Under the pieces are notes generated by a model, which did no database searches, was not told the DNA's origin, and worked only from the letters and a program-made list of their open reading frames with translations. From NCBI GenBank assembly GCA_027623655.1, contig JAQBVG010000012.1:1-38574 (forward strand): a DNA stretch of 38,574 nucleotides, given 5' to 3'. A program made the translations under genes and the position numbers. Shown in pieces: positions 7,974 through 16,923 of the stretch (positions within the stretch are counted from its first letter, which is position 1; each line of letters opens with the position of its first letter). Origin of the DNA: Chloroflexota bacterium (GTDB taxonomy: Bacteria > Chloroflexota > Dehalococcoidia > Lucifugimonadales > Lucifugimonadaceae).

Positions 7974-9458
7974 GTGACCAAATACGAATCTCCGTTTGTT
8001 CTGGCGGTCGATATCGGCAGTTCGTCTGTGAAGGCCGGGTTGTTCGATGCCCGTGCCAGAAGCGTGTCGGGAGTCGAGGTGTCGGTCCCACACAGCCAGA
8101 CCGTTGCCTCCGATGGCACGTCCGAAGAGGACGCAGATCAGATCAGGTACGCTGTCGAGCAGGCGATTGACCGGGTGCTTGAAAAAGCCGGTGATCTCGG
8201 AGCAGAGATTTCCGGAGTTGGATTCGATTGCATGGCCAGCACGGTACTCGGTGTGGACGTCGAAGGCGGTCCTGTTACCCCTGTTTACACCTATGCCGAC
8301 ACCAGATCGGCTCCTGATGTCGAGCAACTGAGAAAAGAACTCAACGTCCCGGTCGTGTACGACAGGACCGGGGTTATGCAGCACACGTCATACGTCCCCG
8401 GTCGAATCAGGTGGTTGCGGCGGACTCAGCCGCACGTCGCGGCGAGAGTTGTCAAGTACGTCGATCTTTCGACTTACATTTACTCGGTGTGGTTCGGCAG
8501 GCAAGACGTCAGAGCCAGTTACTGCGTGTCTTCGTGGAGTGGCCTGTTGAACCGCCGGGAACTGTCGTGGGACACCGGCCTTCTGGGAAGACTCGGTATC
8601 GATGAATCGAACCTTCCAGAACTTTCGGCATGGACCGAACCGGAACGGGGGTTGATCCGGGAATATAGCGAGCGCTGGTCGGCCCTTCGGAATCTGCCGT
8701 TTTTCCTTTCGGTCGGGGATGGCGCCGCAGTCAACGTTGGCAGTGGGAGTGTCGATCAGTCGAGAGTAGCCCTTACGGTGGGGACCACCGGGGCGATGCG
8801 AATCTTGAGCAAGGGGCCAGCACCGGATGTGCCGAACGGTCTCTGGGCGTATCGGCTCGGTAAAGACCGGACTCTCCTGGGCGGCTCGTTTTCAGAGGGC
8901 GGGAACATCGTTCAGTGGGCTTTGAACAATCTGAGGTTACCCCGCATCGAAGAGTTCAACGAGGCCCTCGATAAGATGCAACCTGCCCGGCACGGGATCA
9001 CGGTACTACCGTTCATCGCGGGTGAGCGGGCGACGGGGTGGTCGACGAATGCCACCGGTATGTTCGATGGAATCAGGGTGTCGACAACACCGATTGAAAT
9101 TCTCCAGGCGATGCTCGAATCAGTTGCCTACCGATTCGCGCTGGTCGCCGATCTGTTGCTACCGGGCATCAAGTCCGGGTATCAGGTGATCGCGAGTGGA
9201 GGAGCTATACAGAATTTGCCCTGGTGGCTTCAGACAATGTCCGACGTGCTGGGCGTCTCTGTGGGTGTTTCAGCCGAGAAACAGGACACGAGTCGCGGGA
9301 CCGCAATTCTCGCTTTATACGCCCTTGGTATCTGGGACGAACTCGACAAGTACCCTGCTCGAATCGCGAAGACGTATGAACCGAACCAGGCGAATTCGGA
9401 CGTTTACGCCGCCGCCAGGGACCGTCAATCCAGGTTGTACAAGCAACTGCTAGGTTAA
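7974..9458 (+). CDS. FGGY-family carbohydrate kinase, gluconokinase-like
   Basis: A two-domain sugar kinase of about 494 residues. The first phosphate loop D-I-G-S-S-S-V-K is at residues 13-20, the catalytic aspartate lies in S-V-G-D-G-A-A-V-N-V-G, the second phosphate motif is L-T-V-G-T-T-G-A, and A-S-G-G-A-I-Q-N forms the adenosine site. The segment L-P-F-I-A-G-E-R-A-T-G-W is typical of FGGY gluconokinases and their near relatives. Likely reaction: ATP plus gluconate (or a related aldonate) to the 6-phosphate, which is the substrate of the gnd product coded just downstream on the other strand. GTG 7974 is preferred; an in-frame TTG at 7962 is the alternative. Xylulokinase or another polyol kinase cannot be excluded. 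Confidence 0.85.
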   Translation: MTKYESPFVLAVDIGSSSVKAGLFDARARSVSGVEVSVPHSQTVASDGTSEEDADQIRYAVEQAIDRVLEKAGDLGAEISGVGFDCMASTVLGVDVEGGPVTPVYTYADTRSAPDVEQLRKELNVPVVYDRTGVMQHTSYVPGRIRWLRRTQPHVAARVVKYVDLSTYIYSVWFGRQDVRASYCVSSWSGLLNRRELSWDTGLLGRLGIDESNLPELSAWTEPERGLIREYSERWSALRNLPFFLSVGDGAAVNVGSGSVDQSRVALTVGTTGAMRILSKGPAPDVPNGLWAYRLGKDRTLLGGSFSEGGNIVQWALNNLRLPRIEEFNEALDKMQPARHGITVLPFIAGERATGWSTNATGMFDGIRVSTTPIEILQAMLESVAYRFALVADLLLPGIKSGYQVIASGGAIQNLPWWLQTMSDVLGVSVGVSAEKQDTSRGTAILALYALGIWDELDKYPARIAKTYEPNQANSDVYAAARDRQSRLYKQLLG

Positions 9459-9461
9459 GGC

Positions 9462-9704
9462 CTACTCTGCCGTTCGACCGGGCTCTTCTGAGTGTCTTTC
9501 GACCCTTTCTGTGATTATGGATCGCATAAGCGTGCGAACGTCCTCGATCAACCGAATTGGCGGCGCCTGGTCTTCGTGGACCGATTCAGCTCTGTCGACC
9601 CATTCCCAGAGATCCTCCAGGGCCTCGCGCAGTTCCCGCGCAGTCATCATCTGGGGTTCTGCATCCCAGTAATCTGGCGGTGCTGGAAACTTCGCGTTAG
9701 TCAT
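9462..9704 (-). CDS. small acidic hypothetical protein
   Basis: An 80-residue protein with no recognised domain, rich in Glu, Arg and Ala and probably mostly helical (E-L-R-E-A-L-E-D-L-W-E-W-V-D-R near the middle). There is no signal peptide or membrane segment. It is placed 90 bases after gnd on the same strand and could be the last gene of the pentose-phosphate operon. It ends tail to tail with the kinase gene (four bases apart). ATG 9704 is preferred over the adjacent GTG 9707. The composition resembles a real soluble protein, but the gene is short. Confidence 0.5.
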   Translation of the reverse strand: MTNAKFPAPPDYWDAEPQMMTARELREALEDLWEWVDRAESVHEDQAPPIRLIEDVRTLMRSIITERVERHSEEPGRTAE

Positions 9705-9793
9705 CACTGAACTCTATTCGGAAGGGCTGCCTGTTTTGAGTCTCATCGGCTTCGAATGGAGACTGATTGTCAGTTCTGGCAGCGGTCGAAATT

Positions 9794-10705
9794 CTACTCG
9801 CCAGCCTTTTTGACTGCATGTCCACCGAAGCCGCGGCGCATTGCCGCGAGCATTTTCCCGCCGAACGGATCGGTCTGCCTTGACCGGAACCTCATCTGAA
9901 GCGCGGCGGTGATGACAGGTATGGGGACCGCCAGCTCGACTGAAGCGTCAACAGTCCATCGCCCCTCGCCGGAGTCGTCGACGTAGGAGCTCAGAGAATC
10001 AAGATTCGGTTCGCGCTCCAACTCGTCTGCAGCGAGGTCGAGCAGCCATGATCGAATTACACTACCCCGTCGCCAATTCTCGGCGATTGCACCCAGATCG
10101 AGATTGAAATCTTCTTTGGCTGCGAGCAGTTCGAAGCCCTCGGCAAATGCCTGCATCATTCCGTATTCGATCCCGTTGTGGATCATCTTGACGTAGTGAC
10201 CCGATCCACTCGGACCAACGTAAAGGTTGCCGTCAGAGTCGGGCGGAGCGAGCGTCCGGAAGATCGGCCTGTTGCGCTCGTATGCTTCTCGACTACCGCC
10301 AATGGTCAGGCAGTATCCGTTGGCAAGTCCCCACACACCCCCGCTTGTGCCTGAATCAAGAAAATCGATACCGCTGACGGCAGCGTGGTCGGCCCTGCGT
10401 TGCGATTCCTTGTAGTTCGAATTTCCTCCGTCGATCAGCGTATCGCCCGGCTCGAGCAGAGCCACAAGATCGTTCACGGTCTGCTCGGTGATGTCGCCCG
10501 CGGGCACCATTACCCACACCGTCCTCGGGGCATCTAACTGAGCCACGAGTCTCTCGAGTGAATTAGCCGAAGTCGCACCTTTTTCTGCAAGTGAAGCGAC
10601 CGCGGTCGAGTTTGGATCGTAGGCAACGACATTGTGACCGTCCAAGAGCAACCGCTCAGCCATATTGCCGCCCATCCGGCCCAGGCCGACCATTCCGAGA
10701 ATCAT
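9794..10705 (-). CDS. gnd: 6-phosphogluconate dehydrogenase, decarboxylating, short type
   Basis: About 303 residues, the size of the short NAD-type 6-phosphogluconate dehydrogenases (the classical NADP type is about 470). It converts 6-phosphogluconate to ribulose 5-phosphate and CO2. The protein begins M-I-L-G-M-V-G-L-G-R-M-G-G, the dinucleotide loop; then D-G-G-N-S-N, the substrate signature G-T-S-G-G-V-W-G, and the catalytic lysine in G-H-Y-V-K-M-I-H-N-G-I-E. ATG 10705 is chosen because of this family start and GGGGAG eight bases upstream; the in-frame ATG at 10753 would add 16 unlike residues. It is coded in an operon with rpiB, tal and pgi, which use its product, and lies opposite a gluconokinase-like gene that would make its substrate. 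Confidence 0.95.
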   Translation of the reverse strand: MILGMVGLGRMGGNMAERLLLDGHNVVAYDPNSTAVASLAEKGATSANSLERLVAQLDAPRTVWVMVPAGDITEQTVNDLVALLEPGDTLIDGGNSNYKESQRRADHAAVSGIDFLDSGTSGGVWGLANGYCLTIGGSREAYERNRPIFRTLAPPDSDGNLYVGPSGSGHYVKMIHNGIEYGMMQAFAEGFELLAAKEDFNLDLGAIAENWRRGSVIRSWLLDLAADELEREPNLDSLSSYVDDSGEGRWTVDASVELAVPIPVITAALQMRFRSRQTDPFGGKMLAAMRRGFGGHAVKKAGE

Positions 10706-10749
10706 TTGGGTGCTCCCCCCCTGCCATTCGACCGGGACGCCACCCCGGA

Positions 10750-11493
10750 TCACGCTTGTTCGACTGAATCAATTCTGCGAGAAACAGTTTCGTTGAGTTT
10801 AGCTGGATCGTGGACGATCCACTGCTCGTCCATCCATGAAGTTGACTCGATAGCAGGGCGAGAGAATGCTGTGCTCACGCAAATCCATGCAGCACCGGCG
10901 GCCGAAGCGGCCTGGATCCCGATGGGGGAATCCTCGATGATAATTACTTCGCCAGGTTCAACGCCCAGCCGATCCATTATGTAGAGATAGATCTCGGGGT
11001 CGGGCTTTGGATTTGTTACAGCATCCCGACCGACCACACCGTCCAACAACACTCTGAGACCGATGGCGTCGAGCACTCTTTTCGCTTCATCGGTGAACGA
11101 CGAAGTTGCGACGGCGACAATCCGCCCTATCGACTTTTGTTCACGCAAAAGACTGGCGCTGTGCCAGTAGACGTTCGCTCGAAGATTTTCGGGTGTGCCA
11201 TTGCTCCCGCGATACTCATCCATTCTTTGCTGGTGCAGGTTTACCCACGGTTCACCATGGAGAGGCTCGAGCGCGCTGGTGAGGTCGAACTCTTCAATCA
11301 TCTGGCGGCACACCATTTCATCTGTTGAACCGACGATTCGTTCGTAAAGTTCGACGGCGCGATGATCCGGTGAATTGGCTCCGGTCAGCGAACCCACTAC
11401 AGTGGCGTAACTCTGTGCCTTGAGTTGCTCGGTCTCAACGAGAGTCCCGTCGAGATCGAATATGAACGCACGAATCCGAGAGGTGGCCGCCAT
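10750..11493 (-). CDS. HAD-superfamily hydrolase (beta-phosphoglucomutase-like)
   Basis: A 247-residue HAD phosphatase or mutase of subfamily IA with an alpha-helical cap. Motif I F-D-L-D-G-T is at residues 12-17, motif II is V-A-T-S-S, motif III lysine is in N-P-K-P-D-P-E-I-Y, and motif IV reads I-I-E-D-S-P-I-G-I-Q-A-A, a form common in beta-phosphoglucomutases and sugar-phosphate phosphatases. It probably dephosphorylates or isomerises a sugar phosphate of the neighbouring pathway. ATG 11493 is preferred because the family start follows directly; the ATG at 11541 would overlap the DUF2090 gene by 35 bases. It lies 13 bases after that gene and 44 before gnd. Confidence 0.88.
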   Translation of the reverse strand: MAATSRIRAFIFDLDGTLVETEQLKAQSYATVVGSLTGANSPDHRAVELYERIVGSTDEMVCRQMIEEFDLTSALEPLHGEPWVNLHQQRMDEYRGSNGTPENLRANVYWHSASLLREQKSIGRIVAVATSSFTDEAKRVLDAIGLRVLLDGVVGRDAVTNPKPDPEIYLYIMDRLGVEPGEVIIIEDSPIGIQAASAAGAAWICVSTAFSRPAIESTSWMDEQWIVHDPAKLNETVSRRIDSVEQA

Positions 11494-11506
11494 TCTTTTG
11501 CCGCGG

Positions 11507-12412
11507 CTAGTAGACCTTTGAGGTAGATCGAGATTTTTCAAATATCTCGTCTACGTCGTTCAGGTGAGACGCTATGGCATTGATCGCTTCGCCGCGGTCG
11601 ATCAGTCCTTCGCTGAACTGAACCAACTGGCGGAAGTAGGCCCCGGGGCCGATCAGTACACCATCTATGCCCGGAGTGTGTGCCGCAACCCTGACGACAT
11701 GCTTTTCGGTTTCAGGGGGAGCAGACCCAACCTGTCCGGCCGCCAGATCTACCGACGCAGCAAGAAGGACCTTTGTGTTTGCACGATCGTCGAGACGAGC
11801 CTGAGCAGCGAACGTCGCTGTGTACGTATCGTCGGCTCCCGGCTCAAATGCCCAGATCGAAGGCTCGACCCCGACATCCTGCAACTGCTGAATGGCCATC
11901 AGTAGCATTACCGACTTTGCTTCCGCCACGCTACCGTACATTTCTATCTGGGCTGACGTGGGAACCGCGTCGAGTTGGATAAGTAAGGGCATCGATTCGT
12001 CACGCGCCCTGTCAGAAACGATTTTCAGGCGACCTAGCAGCTCGCTGAGGACTTCCTTCGGGCTATCCGGGTCGAGAGCGATCTGGATGCCTGTGTAGTC
12101 GACATTCAGTTTGCCGAGTGTGTGGGCACCGCTGCCCGGGGACGACACCGAGATCATCGACATTGCTCTTGCCCTGAGTAACACCGATTCACCCAGATCG
12201 CTGTCAGCCCAGACGCCCACGCTTGATTTCGCAAGCCCGTTTTCGATCGCGGTCATCACACCTTCGAAAACAATGCGCTTCAGGTCAGCAGCAGCTTCAC
12301 GGTCGGCCGCAGAAGGCTCGCCCTCAGCTTTGAGTATTTCGGCGCACAGATCCACGCGATCGTCGAGAGTGACGATGAAGAAAGGATTTAGTTCGGTACT
12401 TGAGCCTGTCAA
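11507..12412 (-). CDS. DUF2090 / IolC C-terminal-domain-like aldolase-fold protein
   Basis: A 301-residue protein that I recognise by pattern as the DUF2090 domain, found at the C-terminus of some IolC (5-keto-2-deoxygluconokinase) proteins and thought to be an aldolase-type TIM barrel. Matching segments are L-K-R-I-V-F-E-G-V (44-52), a P-L-L-I-Q-L strand near 142-147, Q-L-Q-D-V-G-V-E-P-S-I-W (176-187) and D-G-V-L-I-G-P-G-A-Y-F (250-260), the last like the family's G-F-A-V-G-R-T segment but with the Arg missing. Here it stands alone, without the kinase domain. It is the fourth gene of the rpiB-tal-pgi operon, 27 bases after pgi. The start is TTG with GGAGAG upstream. A sugar-phosphate aldolase role, perhaps in place of a class II aldolase, is inference. 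Confidence 0.7.
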   Translation of the reverse strand: MTGSSTELNPFFIVTLDDRVDLCAEILKAEGEPSAADREAAADLKRIVFEGVMTAIENGLAKSSVGVWADSDLGESVLLRARAMSMISVSSPGSGAHTLGKLNVDYTGIQIALDPDSPKEVLSELLGRLKIVSDRARDESMPLLIQLDAVPTSAQIEMYGSVAEAKSVMLLMAIQQLQDVGVEPSIWAFEPGADDTYTATFAAQARLDDRANTKVLLAASVDLAAGQVGSAPPETEKHVVRVAAHTPGIDGVLIGPGAYFRQLVQFSEGLIDRGEAINAIASHLNDVDEIFEKSRSTSKVY

Positions 12413-12439
12413 AATATGCTCTCCGAGGTGAGTCCTGGT

Positions 12440-14074
12440 TTAGCCGAATACAAGATTACGGGCGTGCTCGAGTTCTTCGATGAGACGGTTTCCCAGCGCA
12501 ATGGGCTGAACATTCTGACCTTGTTCCGCCATCACTGTAAAGTCTCCTCCGGCCTGTGCCACGGTCAGTTGCCCAAATGAGTAGTTTGCGCCCGGCACAG
12601 GCAGATCATCATATTTCCCTGATACGAAGCCCAGCACGACTGCGTTCTTTGGGCCCCCTTTGTAAAGTTGCCCGATCGAGTGTAGATAACGCGGTCCATA
12701 ACCGAACGTCGTGGCAACACCGGTCGCGTCGGTTATTGCCAACCGGAGTGCAGAAAACTCGGCGGTCAACGGCGGCGATTCCGGCAGGAACGCGATAAGC
12801 GCGACATAAGCGGGCGGTGAGACGCCAGCGAGCGATTTTAGAGCGTCGACCAATGGGCCAACTTCCAGCTCCTGGTTGATATCAGTTAGCAGTTGGCGAG
12901 CCTTGATTTTTGCGGCTTCAACGTCCGGTTGATCGAACGGATAAATGCCCATGAGCGAAGAGGCAACCGCGGTCGCGAACTCCCACCTGAAGAATTCGCC
13001 TGCGATTCGATATTTGTTCTCTGCAGGAACCTCGATGATCAACAAAGGATGGCCCGCCGCCACGAGTCCGCTCGACAGCGCACGAACGGAAGACGCATCG
13101 TCACCGGAATCGATCAGAACGAACTGACGATCGTTTCCGTATTTTTCGGCAGGGGATAGTTTTTCACCCGTGACCGGAATCAGCCCCTTGCCGTTTTTTC
13201 CAGTCGATTCGGCGAGTAGCTGCTCGACCCACATTCCAAACGCTGCGAGACCGGGCGACGTGAGGAGGGTCACCTTGTCGCGACCCGTCTGTGCGTTCGC
13301 CGCCAGAAACCCACCGAGTTGCAGGCCGGGATTCGAGGTGGTGTCGGCCCGGCACAGTTGGGCCATACGCACTGCTTCGTCGGCGAATGCCTGCAGATTC
13401 AGACCGGCCACCGCGGCGGGCATCATGCCGAATGCACTCAGGCCAGAAAATCGACCACCGACATCTTCAGGAGTGGCGACCCATGTTCCGAACTCGCCAG
13501 CCCTTGCTCTTTCAGATAGCGGAGTCCCGGAATCCGTGAGTGCGACGAAATTCCTGCGTCCACCCCTGGCGTTTGATTGATCAGCCAGTCTTGATCGGAA
13601 ATGCGACTCCAATGTGAGCGGCTCGACGGTGGTGCCGGACTTACTGGAGACGAAAAACAGTGTCCTGGAAAGATCAAGCGAATTTGTGAGACTGGTCACG
13701 GTGCTCGGGTTGACGGTGTCCAGGGCGTGAAGTCGCAATCTGGGTGCTGGGTCCTGGGACTGGCGATTCACGTCAGATCGGAATATTTCGCCCAGTGTCA
13801 GCGGGGTCAAGCTACTCCCACCCATACCGAGCACTACAGCATCCGTGAATCCGTCACCCACCAGCGTGCCTGCGAGGCCTGAAAACTGCTCGGCTAAATC
13901 GGGCAGCCGGGCCGGCAAGTCCAGCCAGCCCAGTGTGAGCTCCGGTGGGTCCCCACCCGGTGAGGGTTCGGGCCAGAGAGTGGGATCCCGGCGCCACAAC
14001 CTGGTAGCAAAGGATTCTGCAACGAGGTGATCAAGCACCTTTTCGACTGGTTGGTGACCTGGGAGAGCAGTCAA
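12440..14074 (-). CDS. pgi: glucose-6-phosphate isomerase
   Basis: A 544-residue phosphoglucose isomerase that interconverts glucose 6-phosphate and fructose 6-phosphate. It has V-L-G-M-G-G-S-S-L (81-89), the phosphate-binding S-S-K-S-G-T-T (143-149), a G-G-R-F-S-G-L-S segment, E-N-K-Y-R-I-A-G-E-F with the acidic catalytic region, and the family signature G-P-R-Y-L-H-S-I-G-Q-L-Y-K-G-G-P about 75 residues before the end. The sequence style is that of the isomerase half of bifunctional transaldolase/isomerase proteins; here the transaldolase is a separate gene 30 bases upstream, as if the fusion were split or not yet formed. The start is TTG 14074 with AGGGGAAG eight bases before it. Confidence 0.95.
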   Translation of the reverse strand: MTALPGHQPVEKVLDHLVAESFATRLWRRDPTLWPEPSPGGDPPELTLGWLDLPARLPDLAEQFSGLAGTLVGDGFTDAVVLGMGGSSLTPLTLGEIFRSDVNRQSQDPAPRLRLHALDTVNPSTVTSLTNSLDLSRTLFFVSSKSGTTVEPLTLESHFRSRLADQSNARGGRRNFVALTDSGTPLSERARAGEFGTWVATPEDVGGRFSGLSAFGMMPAAVAGLNLQAFADEAVRMAQLCRADTTSNPGLQLGGFLAANAQTGRDKVTLLTSPGLAAFGMWVEQLLAESTGKNGKGLIPVTGEKLSPAEKYGNDRQFVLIDSGDDASSVRALSSGLVAAGHPLLIIEVPAENKYRIAGEFFRWEFATAVASSLMGIYPFDQPDVEAAKIKARQLLTDINQELEVGPLVDALKSLAGVSPPAYVALIAFLPESPPLTAEFSALRLAITDATGVATTFGYGPRYLHSIGQLYKGGPKNAVVLGFVSGKYDDLPVPGANYSFGQLTVAQAGGDFTVMAEQGQNVQPIALGNRLIEELEHARNLVFG

Positions 14075-14104
14075 TTCGCTATCTTCCCCTGACCCTGGCG
14101 TGAG

Positions 14105-15208
14105 CTAAACCGTCAGGGCCTTCAACTTCTGGTCGATTCGACCTAACAACGATGCGTAAGAGTCGGCGAAGGCTTTCACTCCGGCTGTCAGCAGGTCGTC
14201 CGTTATGGCGCTCAGTGAAACACCGGCTTCAGACAGTGCGTTCAGTTGCGAACGTGCCTGGTCCAGACCCCTGGTCAACTCGACGCCGGGTTTTCCGTGA
14301 TCTAGCAGTGCCTTCATCGTCGCTTCGGGAACGGTGTTGACCGTATCGGGACCCATTAAACCATCGATGTACAGAGTATCGGGGTAGTTGGGGTTTTTTA
14401 CACCGGTCGATGCCCAGAGTGGCCTCTGAACTTGCGCACCGGTGGTGTGTAGCGGGAAGAACGAGCCGCCACCGCCCAGCTTGCGATCAAACATTTCACC
14501 GAACTCGGCATACGCTGCCTTTGCATTGGCGATTCCGATTTTTCCACGCAGGTCGTGCCCTTCAGGCAGTGCATTGTCTACTGATGTGTCGACCCGGCTT
14601 ACGAAGAACGATGCGACCGATGCGACGGAACCCGTGTTGCCGCGACCCGACTTAGCGTATGCGCTCAATCCTTCGATATAGGCGTTGGCCGCGGCGCGGT
14701 ACGCATCGATGGCGAACAACAGTGTCACGTTGACGTTGATGCCCTCCGAAATCAAAGCCTTGATTGCAGGGAGGCCAGCTGCTGTTCCCGGAACCTTGAT
14801 CATCACGTTTGGGCGATCAATTGCGTCCCACAGGCGATGGGCTTCGTTCACTGTGCCATCGGTGTCGTCGGCAAGGGTTGGCGATACCTCGATGCTCACG
14901 AAACCGTCTCGTCGTCCCGCCCCGTCATAGACGGGGCGGAGGACATCGGCTGCATCCCGGATGTCGTCGACAGCCAATCGTTCGAAGATGGACTGTGGAT
15001 CAGCTCCGCCTTCTGCGTACTCGAGGATCGACTCGTCGTAGATGTCGCTGTCGGCGATGGCCTTATCGAAAATCGATGGATTCGATGTGACACCGGTAAC
15101 CCCGAGGTCTACGAATTCCTGTAGTCCGCCCGATCGCAACATGTCTCGACTTATCGAATCGAGCCAAATCGACTGCCCGTTTTTCAGTGCTTTCTGGATG
15201 TTGTTCAT
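14105..15208 (-). CDS. tal: transaldolase
   Basis: A 367-residue transaldolase, which moves a dihydroxyacetone unit between sedoheptulose 7-phosphate and glyceraldehyde 3-phosphate. The N-terminus has W-L-D-S-I-S-R-D and the signature G-V-T-S-N-P-S-I-F (39-47); the Schiff-base lysine is K138 in V-M-I-K-V-P-G-T; N-V-N-V-T-L-L-F follows. The size and sequence are those of the mycobacterial/cyanobacterial type that is often fused to or next to pgi. It stands between rpiB (131 bases upstream) and pgi (30 bases downstream) in the pentose-phosphate operon. No strong ribosome site is seen before the ATG. Confidence 0.96.
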   Translation of the reverse strand: MNNIQKALKNGQSIWLDSISRDMLRSGGLQEFVDLGVTGVTSNPSIFDKAIADSDIYDESILEYAEGGADPQSIFERLAVDDIRDAADVLRPVYDGAGRRDGFVSIEVSPTLADDTDGTVNEAHRLWDAIDRPNVMIKVPGTAAGLPAIKALISEGINVNVTLLFAIDAYRAAANAYIEGLSAYAKSGRGNTGSVASVASFFVSRVDTSVDNALPEGHDLRGKIGIANAKAAYAEFGEMFDRKLGGGGSFFPLHTTGAQVQRPLWASTGVKNPNYPDTLYIDGLMGPDTVNTVPEATMKALLDHGKPGVELTRGLDQARSQLNALSEAGVSLSAITDDLLTAGVKAFADSYASLLGRIDQKLKALTV

Positions 15209-15339
15209 ATCAGTTGTCCCAGGGTTGGCCTTTCAGTTCAACAACCACGCCGCCATGTACAGGCAATTTTCAGCGAACCAGCATGCTGTTCAGGAGTCGC
15301 TTCCTCCAGGGAAGCGAACAACAGGACTGAGTGATTCCA

Positions 15340-15801
15340 CTAATTGCTGCCGATTTGCTCTCTCTCGATTCTGGCGACTTTGTCCAATCGTCGCTGGAAT
15401 CTCGGGTGTGATTCAAGGGTGGCACCTACAAAAGCTTTTACGAGGTCTTCCGCCAGGGCAACGCCGACGACCCGTGCTCCCATGCACAGGACATTCATGT
15501 CGTCATGACGGACTCCCTGAGCAGCAGAATACGTGTCGTGACACAGCCCCGCCCTCACTCCGGGATACTTGTTTGCAGCGATACACGCACCCACTCCACT
15601 GCCACACAGGATGATCCCTCGATCGACTTCGCCAGCCTGGACTGCCGCCGCGACCGGTGCTGCAAAGTCCGGAAAATCATCCTCACCGTCGAACTCGAAA
15701 GCGCCTTTGTCCACGACTTCGTGGCCAAGATTCGTGAGCAATTTCGCCATTTCACTTTTCAGATCAAAACCGCCGTGATCCGCGCCGATAGCAAGTCTCA
15801 T
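15340..15801 (-). CDS. rpiB: ribose-5-phosphate isomerase B
   Basis: A 153-residue RpiB/LacAB-type sugar-phosphate isomerase that converts ribulose 5-phosphate to ribose 5-phosphate. It has the family start M-R-L-A-I-G-A-D-H-G-G, the active-site C66 in L-C-G-S-G-V-G, A-N-K-Y-P-G-V-R-A and the C-H-D-T segment (87-90), followed by H-D-D-M-N-V-L. GGGAAG stands six bases before the ATG. It is the first gene of the operon that ends with gnd, whose product it uses. The 111 bases before it, toward the SMP-30 gene, would carry a promoter if the lactonase gene is a separate unit; both point the same way, so a longer transcript is possible. Confidence 0.95.
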   Translation of the reverse strand: MRLAIGADHGGFDLKSEMAKLLTNLGHEVVDKGAFEFDGEDDFPDFAAPVAAAVQAGEVDRGIILCGSGVGACIAANKYPGVRAGLCHDTYSAAQGVRHDDMNVLCMGARVVGVALAEDLVKAFVGATLESHPRFQRRLDKVARIEREQIGSN

Positions 15802-15912
15802 ATAAAGCTTCCCATTGAACAGTTACCGAAGTTCGATGCAATCTATTCTCGGCGCGATCCTCGTTCATTGCCAGCCAAGCAGGTGGATATTGGGTGGGCC
15901 CTCGATAGACGG

Positions 15913-16872
15913 CTACCAGTAACGATGTGATCCTGCGACCTTTACCCTCACCGAATAGAGTGACGTATCGCCACAAATGTAGATGCGCTGGCCGTCTCTG
16001 TCCCCAAAAACGAGATTGGCAGTTGCCTGCTCGGGAATAAGGATTTTGCCGATTAAATCGCCAGCCGGGGTGTAACATTGGACGCCGTCCCTGGCGCTGG
16101 TCCAGATATTTCCCCGCTCATCGACCCTTAAGCCGTCCGCCATGCCGGGTTTCACCTTCGCGAATAGTCGTCGATTCGACAGAGTCTTGCGATCGCTGTT
16201 CACATCGAACACCGTGATGCTCTGGGGCTTACCGGTATTCGCAAGGTAAAACAGTTTTTCATCAGGCGAGAATGCAAGTCCGTTCGGTCGATCACCAATA
16301 CTGTCAACGATCGAGATATCTCCCGATTCAGGGTCAAGCCTGTATGTGTAATTACCCTCGAGTTCTGAACTCCGTTGATTCCCTTCACGATCGGACAGAA
16401 TTCCGTACGGTGGATCTGTGAACCAGATCGTCCCATCGGATTTCACCACGAGATCATTCGGTGAATTGAGGCGTTTACCCTGCCAGTGTTCAACCAGTGA
16501 AACGACCGTGCCATCGGCCCCGGTCCGTGAAATTCGATTTGCTCGGTGCTCGCAAGAAACGAGGCGACCCTGCTGGTCTCGATAATGACCGTTCGTGTTG
16601 TTGCACGGTTCCCTGAAAACTGTGGTTTGCCCTGACCCGGCGGCAAACTTCAGCATTCGATCGTTCGGAATGTCGGACCACAGCACGTAGTCGCCTTCCG
16701 GGAAGTACACCGGACCTTCAGCCCACTCACAGCCCGTATAGTGCTTCTCGATCCGGATGTCCGGATCAATCAGTTCGAGAAACCGGTCGTCAATGACTTC
16801 GACGCCCTCTCTCAACTCCGCGGGAGGGGTTGAGTTCCGGTGGTTTGTAAAGGTTTTTGGTACTGCGATCAT
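15913..16872 (-). CDS. SMP-30/gluconolactonase-family lactonase
   Basis: A 319-residue six-bladed beta-propeller of the SMP-30/gluconolactonase/LRE family, which opens sugar lactones to aldonic acids with a divalent metal. Likely metal ligands are all visible: E52 in A-E-G-P, N139 region in N-S-P-N-D, N197 in R-P-N-G, and D246 or D247 region in A-D-G-L-R-V-D. K-S-D-G-T-I-W-F-T-D-P-P-Y-G is characteristic. No signal peptide is seen, so it acts in the cytoplasm. It lies upstream of and codirectional with rpiB-gnd and downstream of a second SMP-30 gene, so it may supply gluconate to the gluconokinase-Gnd route (inference). Confidence 0.92.
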   Translation of the reverse strand: MIAVPKTFTNHRNSTPPAELREGVEVIDDRFLELIDPDIRIEKHYTGCEWAEGPVYFPEGDYVLWSDIPNDRMLKFAAGSGQTTVFREPCNNTNGHYRDQQGRLVSCEHRANRISRTGADGTVVSLVEHWQGKRLNSPNDLVVKSDGTIWFTDPPYGILSDREGNQRSSELEGNYTYRLDPESGDISIVDSIGDRPNGLAFSPDEKLFYLANTGKPQSITVFDVNSDRKTLSNRRLFAKVKPGMADGLRVDERGNIWTSARDGVQCYTPAGDLIGKILIPEQATANLVFGDRDGQRIYICGDTSLYSVRVKVAGSHRYW

Positions 16873-16923
16873 TTGTAGGATTTTCTGTGGTTAGTCTGTC
16901 GTTGCAACGGGCGGAGATCGGGT

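Noticed and set aside
7009-8091. Long minus-strand frame (360 residues)
   Set aside because: It is antisense to the dehydratase and kinase genes, and its translation is rich in Arg, His and Cys without family motifs.
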